From Bacteroidota bacterium (GTDB taxonomy: Bacteria; Bacteroidota; Bacteroidia; Chitinophagales; Chitinophagaceae): a stretch of DNA of 64,000 nt. The stretch covers positions 62,001-126,000 of the forward strand of contig JAFEAE010000017.1 in the NCBI GenBank assembly GCA_018266575.1, written 5' to 3'. Shown here piece by piece: positions 34,456 to 42,054 of this stretch. Position 1 is the stretch's first letter; each line of letters opens with the position of its first letter. The notes under the pieces are model-generated. The model did not search any database. It worked only from the letters and a program-made list of their open reading frames with translations, and was not told where the DNA came from. The position numbers and the translations under genes are program-made.

Positions 34456-34508
34456 GTACAAGAGTGCGACGCAACGATGTTCAATAGAATTACTATCGCT
34501 GGTTACAT
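34456..34508 (-). repeat. Dispersed repeat, copy D
   Basis: The core reads CATCGTTGCGTCGCACTCTT plus GTAC on the minus strand (34456-34479). Its upstream side (minus strand ATGTAACCAGCGATAGTAAT) aligns with copy A. It faces copy C, so the two bracket the palindromic repeat at 34331-34394. Confidence 0.85.
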
Positions 34509-34614
34509 AAAAAAATCTCTTCGCTTATTTTGGCTACAACAACAATAGATTTGGTTATGCTTTTTTACTTATCGTTGCTGAATTTTGAATATATAATTTT
34601 GTAAATTGAAAAGC

Positions 34615-35526
34615 ATGCAGCCACTCCGCATTAAAACGATCACGCAATACCACCAGGTGATGGGCCTTCCCAAACCGGAGCATCCGCTCATTAGCGTGAT
34701 CAATATGGATGCTATTGACCGTCCGCAGGAACAACAGTCGATCAGCATGGTGTTTGATTTTTATTCCATTTCGCTGAAGCGGAATTTTAATGCCAAAATA
34801 AAATACGGGCAACAACAATACGATTTTGATGAAGGCATTATGTTCTTCATGTCGCCCCGGCAGGTGTTTGGTATTGAAGTGGAAAAAGGCGTTGCTGTAA
34901 AACGTTCCGGCTGGATGTTGCTGGTGCACCCTGATTTTTTATGGAACACGCCGCTTGCAAAAAAGATCAGGCAGTACGAATATTTCGACTACTCTGTGCA
35001 CGAAGCATTATTCCTTTCAGATAAAGAAGAAACAACGATCATCGGCATCATGCAGCATATCCAACAGGAATATCATTCCAACATTGACAAGTTCAGCCAG
35101 AATATTATCATTGCCCAACTGGAGTTGTTGCTGAATTATGCAGAACGTTTTTATCAGCGTCAATTCATCACGAGAAAAATAACCAATCATAAAATATTAG
35201 AAAGGCTGGAAGAAATACTGACGAATTATTTTAATAGTGATGATCTGATACAAAAAGGTTTGCCTTCTGTTCAGCAAATTGCAGAGTCGATAAATGTATC
35301 TCCTAACTATTTAAGCGGATTGCTAAAAACAATTACGGGCCAAAGCACGCAACAACATATCCACGATAAGCTGATTGAAAAAGCAAAAGAAAAATTATCT
35401 ACCACCGATTTATCCGTGAGCGAAATTGCGTATGAGCTTGGCTTTGAACATCCGCAATCCTTTAGTAAACTATTCAAGACAAAAACAAAACTTTCCCCGC
35501 TAGAGTTCAGGCAATCGTTCAACTAA
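34615..35526 (+). CDS. AraC-family transcriptional regulator
   Basis: A 303-residue cytoplasmic regulator. The N-terminal ~190 residues resemble the cupin-like ligand domain of AraC-type proteins (FDEGIMFFMSPRQVFGIE). The C-terminal ~100 residues carry two helix-turn-helix motifs: PSVQQIAESINVSPNYLSGL and LSVSEIAYELGFEHPQSFSK. The family usually activates an adjacent gene, but the flanking genes are arsR and, divergently, the DUF1579 gene, so its target is unclear. The ATG at 34615 is chosen over a TTG three codons earlier. It does not share a strand gap short enough to be certain of co-transcription with arsR. Confidence 0.9.
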   Translation: MQPLRIKTITQYHQVMGLPKPEHPLISVINMDAIDRPQEQQSISMVFDFYSISLKRNFNAKIKYGQQQYDFDEGIMFFMSPRQVFGIEVEKGVAVKRSGWMLLVHPDFLWNTPLAKKIRQYEYFDYSVHEALFLSDKEETTIIGIMQHIQQEYHSNIDKFSQNIIIAQLELLLNYAERFYQRQFITRKITNHKILERLEEILTNYFNSDDLIQKGLPSVQQIAESINVSPNYLSGLLKTITGQSTQQHIHDKLIEKAKEKLSTTDLSVSEIAYELGFEHPQSFSKLFKTKTKLSPLEFRQSFN

Positions 35527-35544
35527 TAAACAGCTCAACTATTC

Positions 35545-35576
35545 TTTTTGCAAAAAAATATTTTTTTAAAATTTTG
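35545..35576 (+). promoter_or_regulatory. Possible promoter of the ars operon
   Basis: TTTTTG (35545-35550) at a -33-like position and TAAAATTTTG (35567-35576), close to TAnnTTTG but one base longer, are spaced 16 bases apart. A transcription start near 35583 would put the palindrome at 35595-35610 just downstream, a workable place for repressor binding. The match is imperfect. Confidence 0.4.
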
Positions 35577-35594
35577 TTTTTTTAATCTTTATCG

Positions 35595-35610
35595 TAATAT
35601 TGCAATATTA
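35595..35610. promoter_or_regulatory. Candidate ArsR operator
   Basis: TAATATTGCAATATTA is a perfect 16-bp palindrome ending 10 bases before the arsR start codon. ArsR/SmtB repressors bind AT-rich dyads of this kind at their own promoters. Direct autoregulation, relieved by arsenite, is the natural inference. Confidence 0.7.
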
Positions 35611-35620
35611 AATTAGACAA

Positions 35621-35953
35621 ATGGGCGCAACAAAAACCGAACATTTTACGGATAAACAGAATTCCATTGCAACACTTGCCAAAGCATTAGGGCACCCGGC
35701 ACGGGTTGCGATCATTGAATACCTCATCAAAGTTGATACTTGTATTTGTGGCGATATTGTAAACGAACTTCCCCTCGCCCAGCCTACAGTTTCACAGCAT
35801 TTGAAGGAATTAAAAAATGCAGGCCTGATAAAAGGAGAAATCGAAGGCAATGCCATTTGTTATTGCATTGATAAAAAAGCTATCGAGAAATTGCAAAACT
35901 ATTTCGGCATTATTTCAGCGAAGATCACAGATAAGAAAAACAATTGTTGTTAA
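35621..35953 (+). CDS. arsR: ArsR/SmtB-family metalloregulator
   Basis: A 110-residue winged-helix repressor expected to bind the operator just upstream and release it on binding arsenite. The winged helix is clear ([20 protein letters not shown]). Cys41-x-Cys43 in DTCICGDIV sits in the first part of the DNA-binding region, where classical ArsR proteins place their metal-binding cysteines, and Cys109-Cys110 end the protein. It is the first gene of an operon with arsM (15 bases downstream) and the fused acetyltransferase/arsenate reductase gene. The arsenic assignment rests on these neighbours. Confidence 0.92.
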   Translation: MGATKTEHFTDKQNSIATLAKALGHPARVAIIEYLIKVDTCICGDIVNELPLAQPTVSQHLKELKNAGLIKGEIEGNAICYCIDKKAIEKLQNYFGIISAKITDKKNNCC

Positions 35954-35968
35954 TTAAAATATTTTATC

Positions 35969-36808
35969 ATGGAAAATTCGGCACAAACAAAAGAAATGGT
36001 ACAGCGCAGGTATAGCGAGATTGCATTGCAGGATAAACAGACCAATGAATCATCCTGCTGCGGCTCGGGTTGCTGTTCAACAGAAGTATATAACATCATG
36101 TCCGATGATTATAGTAACCTGGCAGGTTATAATCCTGACGCAGACCTTGGCTTAGGTTGTGGTTTGCCAACACAATTTGCTAAAATTAAAAAAGGGAATA
36201 CTGTAATTGACCTGGGCAGTGGCGCAGGCAACGATTGTTTTATTGCGAGAAATGAAACAGGCGAAGACGGCAGAATTATCGGTATTGATTTTACTCCTGC
36301 AATGATCAGTAAAGCAAGGGCAAATGCGCAAAAGTTAGGATTTGCAAATGTGGAGTTCAGGCAGGGCGATATAGAAAATATTCCCGTCTCTGCAAATGTT
36401 GCAGATGTAATCGTAAGCAATTGCGTGCTGAACCTTGTACCGGATAAAGACAACGTGTTTAAAGAAATATTCCGCGTTTTGAAACCCGGCGGCCATTTCA
36501 GCATTTCCGATATTGTTCTGGAAGGTGAACTCCCGGCTGAAATAAAAAAGACCGCCGAAATGTATGTGGGCTGCATAGCAGGTGCGATTCAAAAGCAGAA
36601 TTATATGGCCCTGATAAAAGCAAACGGTTTTGAAAATATCCTGATCCAGAAAGAGAAAAATATTGTTGTGCCTGATGATATTTTAAAACAGTATTTAAGC
36701 GAAGAACAACTTTTAACGTATAAAAACTCAGACGCAAAAATTAAAAGCATAACAGTATATGCAGAAAAGCCAAAATCCTGCGGTTGCGGAACAGAATGCT
36801 GCAATTAA
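35969..36808 (+). CDS. arsM: Arsenite S-adenosylmethionine methyltransferase
   Basis: ArsM methylates arsenite, ultimately to volatile or less toxic methylated species. The SAM-binding motif is DLGSGAGNDC (81-90). The cysteines typical of ArsM are present: Cys64 (GLGCGLP), Cys152 (SNCVLNLVP) and Cys202 (YVGCIAGA), together with an N-terminal cluster at residues 30-36. The C-terminus has an extra CGCGTECC-type tail that may hold arsenite. The 279-residue length is slightly longer than simple ArsM enzymes because of the two Cys-rich ends. It is cytoplasmic and co-transcribed with arsR. Confidence 0.93.
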   Translation: MENSAQTKEMVQRRYSEIALQDKQTNESSCCGSGCCSTEVYNIMSDDYSNLAGYNPDADLGLGCGLPTQFAKIKKGNTVIDLGSGAGNDCFIARNETGEDGRIIGIDFTPAMISKARANAQKLGFANVEFRQGDIENIPVSANVADVIVSNCVLNLVPDKDNVFKEIFRVLKPGGHFSISDIVLEGELPAEIKKTAEMYVGCIAGAIQKQNYMALIKANGFENILIQKEKNIVVPDDILKQYLSEEQLLTYKNSDAKIKSITVYAEKPKSCGCGTECCN

Positions 36809-36937
36809 CCCCCTCCTGAAAAAATACCGCAAACCTGCGATCATAACAACATCCATAATTCTGTTGCAACTTCTCTTTGGTTTCGACGCGAAGTTTTGCA
36901 TCATTAATATTATCTGGTTATTTGTATAAAAATAAAT

Positions 36938-37795
36938 ATGGAAATCATTTACCGGCAATCAACACCCGATGATACAGTTGGCATTAAAAATTTGCTTCAA
37001 CAAAACAACCTGCCATTTGAAGATATTTCCGAAGGCAAAGTAAAATTCATTGTTGCATTAAACGGCAAAAATATTACCGGGTGCATTGGCCTTGAAAGCG
37101 TTGATGGTGACGGATTGCTTAGGTCTTTTGTGGTTGATGAAAATTTCAGGAATAAAAATATTGGTAATGAATTGCTGAACAAACTTGTTTCCTATTCCTT
37201 TGATCATGGTGTAAAAACATTGCACTTGTTGACCACAACTGCTGCCAGATATTTTGAAAGAAAAGGATTTAGCATTAGTAAACGGGATGATGCGCCGCAA
37301 GGCATCCGGCTAACCACAGAGTTCACGGAATTGTGCCCGGCGAGTTCAATTTATATGACTATGCCAATCGTAAAGAAAAAAATTTTAGTGCTTTGTACAG
37401 GCAACAGTTGCAGGAGCCAGATCGCTGAAGGCTATTTAAAATATTATGCAGGGTGCAAAGCAGAAGTATTCAGTGCGGGAGTTGAAACGCATGGCGTAAA
37501 TCCGAAAGCCGTTGAAACAATGAAGGAAGATGGTATTGATATTTCAACACATACCTCAAACAATATTAACGAATACCGGAACATTGATTTTGATTTTGTA
37601 ATTACTGTTTGCGACAATGCAAAAGAGCGCTGTCCGTATTTTCCATCCAACGCAAAAAAATTCCATCACAACTTTCCTGATCCTGCAAAAGCCACCGGAA
37701 CGAATGAAGAAATAATGCAACAATTCCGGTTGGTAAGGCAACAGATCAAAGATTATTGCAGGCAATTTGTGGAAGAAAATTTGCAACCTACATAA
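36938..37795 (+). CDS. ArsN2-like GNAT fused to thioredoxin-type arsenate reductase
   Basis: One continuous frame joins two domains. Residues 1-143 are a GNAT acetyltransferase like ArsN2 (LLRSFVVDENFRNKNIGNEL with the acetyl-CoA loop; HLLTTTAARYFERKGF). Residues about 147-285 are a low-molecular-weight phosphatase fold with the P-loop C153-TGNSC-R159 and a Cys225/Cys232 pair spaced seven apart, the redox triad of thioredoxin-dependent ArsC. The second domain should reduce arsenate to arsenite, which ArsM can methylate. The substrate of the acetyltransferase half is unknown. It lies 129 bases after arsM. No arsenite efflux gene (arsB or acr3) is in the cluster. Confidence 0.9.
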   Translation: MEIIYRQSTPDDTVGIKNLLQQNNLPFEDISEGKVKFIVALNGKNITGCIGLESVDGDGLLRSFVVDENFRNKNIGNELLNKLVSYSFDHGVKTLHLLTTTAARYFERKGFSISKRDDAPQGIRLTTEFTELCPASSIYMTMPIVKKKILVLCTGNSCRSQIAEGYLKYYAGCKAEVFSAGVETHGVNPKAVETMKEDGIDISTHTSNNINEYRNIDFDFVITVCDNAKERCPYFPSNAKKFHHNFPDPAKATGTNEEIMQQFRLVRQQIKDYCRQFVEENLQPT

Positions 37796-37896
37796 CTGCA
37801 AAAGGCATAAAACTTTCTTTGTGCGATTTGTGGTCAAAGAAAAACCATCAAAATTTCGATGAAAATTTTCGGGTGATCGTTTTATGCGTATATACA

Positions 37897-37943
37897 TATA
37901 ATAAAAAAGCGCATTGAAAATTTCACTGCGCTTTTTTATTATA
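37897..37943. terminator. Bidirectional terminator of the ars operon
   Basis: A perfect 17-bp stem, TATAATAAAAAAGCGCA (37897-37913) with its complement at 37927-37943, closes a 13-base loop and ends in A/T runs on both strands. It separates the convergent arsenic operon and the DUF6580 gene. Confidence 0.92.
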
Positions 37944-37956
37944 ATTAATTTTGAAA

Positions 37957-38520
37957 TTAAGCGGCAACTGTTTTTGCAGAATTTTTTCTTATCAAATAAT
38001 AAGAACCAAATAATACCGCACTGAATACCAATGTAGCGATAATACTCATTTTATAGAATGGCAGCGCCAGTGTATAGCACGACATGAGCCCACCCCATGT
38101 TTTCGGATATTCAACAAACTCACCAACACCCATCCATGTAAGGAAATTAGAAATAATAAAGAAATATGTTGGTGCAATAAAAGATGCAATAAAAATATTC
38201 TGCACATTGATCTTCTTAACAAAAAATCCAACAACAACTACAGAAGCAAACAAAATATAGTTGATCCATTGTCCTTTATAAAACCCGGAAATAGGGGTTA
38301 AATGATATGCATACAAAACCTGGTACAACAAATCTGAAACGAACATTGAAAGCACCGGAAGTGCAACTGCCCATTTTTTGTCCCTGATCACTGCACCGGC
38401 AAACAAAGCCATTGCCAATTGCGGGGCAAAACCCCAGGGTCGGTTTGGAATAACGCGGTACAATGCAGCAATAACTGTCAGCAATAATAATGACCAGATA
38501 AAAGATTTATTAAGTTTCAT
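37957..38520 (-). CDS. DUF6580-family membrane protein
   Basis: A 187-residue integral membrane protein with about six helices and few charged residues outside the ends. NRPWGFAPQLAMALFAGAVI and VSDLLYQVLYAYHL resemble the DUF6580 family. The layout is like the substrate-binding (S) component of ECF vitamin transporters, but no ECF ATPase or T component lies nearby and the ligand is unknown. It has its own promoter (38540-38573) and ends at the strong terminator shared with the ars operon. Confidence 0.75.
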   Translation of the reverse strand: MKLNKSFIWSLLLLTVIAALYRVIPNRPWGFAPQLAMALFAGAVIRDKKWAVALPVLSMFVSDLLYQVLYAYHLTPISGFYKGQWINYILFASVVVVGFFVKKINVQNIFIASFIAPTYFFIISNFLTWMGVGEFVEYPKTWGGLMSCYTLALPFYKMSIIATLVFSAVLFGSYYLIRKNSAKTVAA

Positions 38521-38539
38521 GGCTCTGTTTTAATAATTA

Positions 38540-38573
38540 CAAAAATACTGATTTCGGCGGTTTTGGTTTCAAA
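38540..38573 (-). promoter_or_regulatory. Promoter of the DUF6580 gene
   Basis: On the minus strand, TATTTTTG (38547-38540) matches TAnnTTTG exactly. TTTG (38573-38570), at the end of a T run, lies 22 bases upstream. The -7 element ends 19 bases before the ATG at 38520. Confidence 0.65.
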
Positions 38574-38583
38574 AAAATCAGGA

Positions 38584-39810
38584 TTAAGGAACAGGCACTG
38601 TAGCAATATATACTACCGCATCTTCACTCGCTTTTATTGAAAGAGTGGCCTTATCGAAACTGATAAAAGTTTCTCCCCGCTTGCGTTCAAATTTATTTTC
38701 CTCAGTTTCCTTAACCTCCACATTTCCTTTCATTACAATAAAAATTTCTGCAGATCCGGAACAGATCATAGCATGCTCGCCTTTCTGCAAATTAATCCCA
38801 CGCAATTCAAAATCCGGCGCAGGGGTAACAAATGCTTCCACATGATCGGCAACTTCTTTACCATGTATCACGTCAGGAATGGTTTCTTCAAATTTCACAT
38901 GTTTCATCAGTTCATGCACGTCGATGTGTTTTGGTGTTAACCCTCCACGAAGCACATTATCCGAGTTTGCCATGATCTCCACATTTTGTCCTTCGAGATA
39001 AGCATGCGGCAATCCTGCATCCTGGAAAATCGCTTCGCCGGAGTGCAGGTTCAGCAAGTTGAAAATATATACAGAAAAAATACCGCGGTCAATTTTACCA
39101 GGTTCATTATATGTTAGCGCGGCACGTGCTGCCCAGAAGTTTTCATCGCCTTTCCGCAATTCATTTTTTTGATATGCAGGCACAATCCTGTCGAGCAATG
39201 GTTGTAGTGTTTCATTCACAATTTCCTGGTCCATTTCCATCACAGTACGATAGAGTTCGTGATAATTTCCATCCCCAAAAACTGTTAATAAAAAATTCAA
39301 TTCAGGAATGCGTGCTAAAATGCGTTTTAAATTTTCGGGAGATTTAAACCCATGCAAAAGCCAGAATTCCCCTAAGGCAAGCATCAATTCCGGTTTGTGG
39401 TTATCGTCTTTATAATTCCGGTTCGGTGCATTTACCGGGATACCTTTTTTGTGTTCTGCGGCAAATTCTATTTCTGCACTTTTTTTAGAAGGATGCACCT
39501 GGATGGACAACATATCTTTTACATCAAGTATTTTGAAAAGATAGGGCAACCTTCCAAAACGTTCCGAAACATATTTCCCCAAAGTTTGCTCCTTATTCGC
39601 AGAAATAAATTCATTCAGCCTCTTCGTATATCCATTGCCGGTAGATATCTCCGAACTTGCATTATCATGCGCTCCCATCCAGTATTCGGCGAAATGCTTT
39701 TGTTCACTATTTTCTATATGCAATAACCCAGGTATGAACGAAAAACCTCCCCATGCGTAATGCTGCACTTTGCCGGTAAGCTTGAAAACTTTATTTTTAT
39801 TTAATTCCAT
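38584..39810 (-). CDS. manA: Mannose-6-phosphate isomerase, class I
   Basis: ManA interconverts mannose 6-phosphate and fructose 6-phosphate using zinc, feeding GDP-mannose synthesis or mannose catabolism. Family motifs are visible: VQHYAWGG at the N-terminus, LSIQVHPSKKSAE with zinc-binding residues, and DAGLPHAYLEGQNVEIMANSDNVLRGGLTPKH near the second half. The C-terminal cupin follows. The 408-residue length is normal. The ATG at 39810 is preferred: an earlier in-frame start at 39858 would overlap the divergent YraN gene. It is cytoplasmic and monocistronic in appearance. Confidence 0.94.
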   Translation of the reverse strand: MELNKNKVFKLTGKVQHYAWGGFSFIPGLLHIENSEQKHFAEYWMGAHDNASSEISTGNGYTKRLNEFISANKEQTLGKYVSERFGRLPYLFKILDVKDMLSIQVHPSKKSAEIEFAAEHKKGIPVNAPNRNYKDDNHKPELMLALGEFWLLHGFKSPENLKRILARIPELNFLLTVFGDGNYHELYRTVMEMDQEIVNETLQPLLDRIVPAYQKNELRKGDENFWAARAALTYNEPGKIDRGIFSVYIFNLLNLHSGEAIFQDAGLPHAYLEGQNVEIMANSDNVLRGGLTPKHIDVHELMKHVKFEETIPDVIHGKEVADHVEAFVTPAPDFELRGINLQKGEHAMICSGSAEIFIVMKGNVEVKETEENKFERKRGETFISFDKATLSIKASEDAVVYIATVPVP

Positions 39811-39851
39811 GGATAATTTTTTCCGCACCAAAGTAAAACAAAAATATAACA

Positions 39852-40208
39852 ATGGCAACGCATATTGCCCTCGGAAAACAGGGAGAAGGATTGGCTAAAG
39901 CCTGGCTACAAAAAAACGAGTATAATTTACTCCATGTAAACTGGCGCCATTCTCATTATGAAATAGATATAATTGCTGAAAAAAACAATATCCTGCATTT
40001 TATAGAGGTGAAAGCAAGGCGGAGTACGCGTTTCGGCAACCCGGAAGAAAGTGTTGGTAAAAAGAAAATCCGAAACCTGATGAATGCTGCTGAAGAATTC
40101 CTATATCAATTCCCCGAATGGAAACGGGTGCAATATGATGTGCTTTCTATTTTAGTAAAGAAGAACAATGAACATGAATATTTCTGGATAGAAGACGTTT
40201 ACTTGTAA
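39852..40208 (+). CDS. YraN/UPF0102 family protein
   Basis: A 118-residue protein of the UPF0102 group, which has a restriction-endonuclease-like fold. The N-terminus LGKQGEGLAKAWLQKNEYN and the HFIEVKARRSTRFGNPEES core (with the E-V-K catalytic-type triad) are typical. The members' substrates are not firmly known; a role in DNA or RNA processing, sometimes linked to recombination, has been proposed from the fold. It diverges from manA across 41 bases. Confidence 0.88.
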   Translation: MATHIALGKQGEGLAKAWLQKNEYNLLHVNWRHSHYEIDIIAEKNNILHFIEVKARRSTRFGNPEESVGKKKIRNLMNAAEEFLYQFPEWKRVQYDVLSILVKKNNEHEYFWIEDVYL

Positions 40209-40217
40209 GTGTTAAGC

Positions 40218-40236
40218 ATGAACTATGAGCTATGAA
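40218..40236. repeat. Short TATGAGC-word run
   Basis: ATGAACTATGAGCTATGAA lies just after the YraN stop codon, in the 45-base gap before the convergent YkgJ-like gene. It is the same word family as at 10842-10870 and 21281-21311. Confidence 0.6.
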
Positions 40237-40253
40237 ATTTTAGTTTTTTGATT

Positions 40254-40760
40254 TTAATTATTAGTTTTTAACTCTTCCATAATTTTTTCCACCACCTTAT
40301 ACGTCGCCGGGCAGTATTCAATATTCTGTTTGTACATGTGCATGTAATCTGTCATTCTTTTTTTAGTGTGATGGGGAAAGCCGGCGCAATCGCGAGGGCG
40401 TACCGCGTAGATATTGCACATATTTGTTTCAAGGTCCAGGAACTGGCAAGGTTGTTTTATATTCATCCAATCCCCGCTTTTGTCTTTATACAACCATTTT
40501 TCGCGAAACGCTTTTTCTGTCATCCCCAAATGTTTCGAGATGCGTTTGATATCCTTCTTCGTATACGTGGGAGACATGGTTTTACAACAGTTTGCGCAAT
40601 CCAAACAATTCACTTCTTTCCATGTTTCCTTGTCTGCCTGCACAACAAGCTTGTCTAATCCACGCGGGGTTTTCTTTTCCAGCCTTGATAAAAAACTACG
40701 CACACGCCTTCTGTTATAACGTACTATTTGTTTGAATGACCGAAGATTAATGGTTGCCAT
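40254..40760 (-). CDS. YkgJ-family cysteine cluster protein
   Basis: A 168-residue cytoplasmic protein of the YkgJ/Fe-S oxidoreductase-like group. The cluster CLDCANCCKTMSPTYTKKDI and the later MCNIYAVRPRDCAGFPH supply the conserved cysteines expected to bind a Zn or Fe-S centre. A basic N-terminus (RRRVRSFLSRLEKK) precedes them. The precise function is unknown. It stands alone and is followed, on the other side, by a large inverted-repeat spacer. Confidence 0.87.
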   Translation of the reverse strand: MATINLRSFKQIVRYNRRRVRSFLSRLEKKTPRGLDKLVVQADKETWKEVNCLDCANCCKTMSPTYTKKDIKRISKHLGMTEKAFREKWLYKDKSGDWMNIKQPCQFLDLETNMCNIYAVRPRDCAGFPHHTKKRMTDYMHMYKQNIEYCPATYKVVEKIMEELKTNN

Positions 40761-40858
40761 GAATGTTTGTTAAAAAGCAAATATGCCGCAAAGACGATAA
40801 GTAGCAAAGAAAATTTTTATGATTATCCGGAATTTAGTTGTGTATGTTATCTATTAGT

Positions 40859-40980
40859 CTCATCCCGTACCCTCTCCGAAGGATAAGGGTGCCTATATGC
40901 AGTTGGCTTTGGTATTAATAAATTACATAAAGCCAGAAATAATGGGCATCCTTTTCTCCTGGAGAGAGAACGAGGGTGAG
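40859..40980. repeat. 122-bp element with ~35-bp inverted ends
   Basis: CTCATCCCGTACCCTCTCC.. (40859-40893) resembles the reverse complement of 40944-40980 (which reads CTCACCCTCGTTCTCTCTCC on the minus strand) at about 25 of 35 positions. The CTCACCC/TCTCTCC pattern is like palindromic intergenic repeats found in many bacteria. The interior has no ORF. Confidence 0.7.
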
Positions 40981-41032
40981 GCTCAGACAGAAATTGCAAC
41001 TAAAACCAAAATGCGGATAGTCATTTAAATTT

Positions 41033-41061
41033 TTTGCTTTGCTGATTATACTCTAAAATTG
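41033..41061 (+). promoter_or_regulatory. Candidate xerD promoter
   Basis: TTTG (41033-41036) and TAAAATTG (41054-41061, 7 of 8 to a relaxed -7 consensus) are 17 bases apart. The -7 element ends 4 bases before the ATG at 41066, which predicts a leaderless or nearly leaderless transcript. Confidence 0.45.
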
Positions 41062-41065
41062 TTGC

Positions 41066-41968
41066 ATGTGGGATGCGTATAAAAAGGGATATAAGGCCTA
41101 TTTGCAACTGGAAAAATCGCTATCCGATAATTCCGTAGAGGCTTATCTTCACGATATTGAAAAGCTTACACAGTTTTTGCAAGCTAACCATGCTTTAAAA
41201 ACTCCCGGCGAAATTGAATTGAAAGACCTGCAACAATTCATCAAATGGATCGGCAGTTTTGAACTGAGCCCTGCATCGCAGGCACGCATCATTTCAGGTA
41301 TCCGGTCGTTTTATAAATATTGCTCCACGGAAAACCTTATTAAAAAAGATCCTACAACGCTGCTGGAAGCCCCTAAATTAAAACGTGCGTTGCCTGATAT
41401 CCTCTCTTTTGAAGAAATAGAGAATATCATTTCACAGATCGACCTCAGTACAAATGAAGGCGGGAGAAATAAAGCCATACTCGAAACAATGTATAGTTGC
41501 GGTTTACGTGTGTCGGAAGTGGTAAACCTTCGCCTGTCGTGCCTTTACCTCGATGTTGGTTTTGTCCGTGTTATCGGTAAAGGGGATAAAGAAAGGTTAG
41601 TACCGATCGGAAGTTCGGCAATTAAATACATCAATCTCTATAAAAATGAACTTCGTGTACACATTTCCGTTAAGCCGGGCAATGAAGATGTTTTATTCCT
41701 AAACCGCCGCGGCATTAAACTTACCCGTGTAATGATTTTTCTGATACTGAAAGAACTGGTGAAGAAAGCAGGCATTACAAAAAATATTTCGCCACATACA
41801 TTCCGGCATTCTTTTGCCACACATCTGGTAGAAGGTGGCGCAGACCTTCGTGCCGTGCAGGAAATGCTCGGGCACGAAAGCATTACTACCACTGAAATTT
41901 ATACACATCTTGACCGGGAATATTTACGGGAGACATTACATCGTTTTCATCCGGCATTCAAAAATTAA
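41066..41968 (+). CDS. xerD: Site-specific tyrosine recombinase XerD
   Basis: XerD works with XerC to resolve chromosome dimers at dif during division. The 300-residue protein has the N-terminal SAM-like core-binding domain (about 5-95) and the catalytic domain (about 110-295). All catalytic residues are present: Arg148 (CGLRVSE), Lys172 (GKGDKER), His244 and Arg247 (HTFRHSF), His270 (LGHESI) and nucleophile Tyr279 (TEIYTH). It has no transposon or integron context, so it is the housekeeping enzyme, although assignment to XerD over XerC is not certain from sequence alone. Confidence 0.92.
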   Translation: MWDAYKKGYKAYLQLEKSLSDNSVEAYLHDIEKLTQFLQANHALKTPGEIELKDLQQFIKWIGSFELSPASQARIISGIRSFYKYCSTENLIKKDPTTLLEAPKLKRALPDILSFEEIENIISQIDLSTNEGGRNKAILETMYSCGLRVSEVVNLRLSCLYLDVGFVRVIGKGDKERLVPIGSSAIKYINLYKNELRVHISVKPGNEDVLFLNRRGIKLTRVMIFLILKELVKKAGITKNISPHTFRHSFATHLVEGGADLRAVQEMLGHESITTTEIYTHLDREYLRETLHRFHPAFKN

Positions 41969-42054
41969 TTGTTTGAATTTTATAACCATTGGTTTGAAAA
42001 CCGTAAATATTTGCTTTTGTAAGCTCCTTAATTTTACAAACTAAATCTTAGGTT

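Larger units (their letters stand above)
34099..34614. other. Repeat-filled spacer upstream of the AraC-family gene
   Basis: This 516-base gap contains copy C of the dispersed repeat on the plus strand, a palindromic repeat at 34331-34394, and copy D on the minus strand. A spurious 87-codon frame crosses it. No real gene is supported. The only other content is AT-rich sequence next to the two divergent starts. Confidence 0.75.
40761..41065. other. Spacer with inverted-repeat element and xerD promoter
   Basis: The 305-base gap has no gene. It contains the inverted repeat at 40859-40980, with a nested GGCTTT / AAAGCC pair around a TTAATAAATTA core, and the candidate xerD promoter at 41033-41061. 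Confidence 0.65.

Noticed and set aside
34224..34487. 87-codon plus-strand frame with SFPRRRES
   Set aside because: It is a translation of dispersed repeat C, a palindromic repeat and repeat D. The SFPRRRES string is a well-known artefact of GTCATTCCCGC repeats.
41066..41968. Integrase of a mobile element
   Set aside because: The recombinase matches housekeeping XerD, and no attachment site, tRNA or mobile gene lies nearby.
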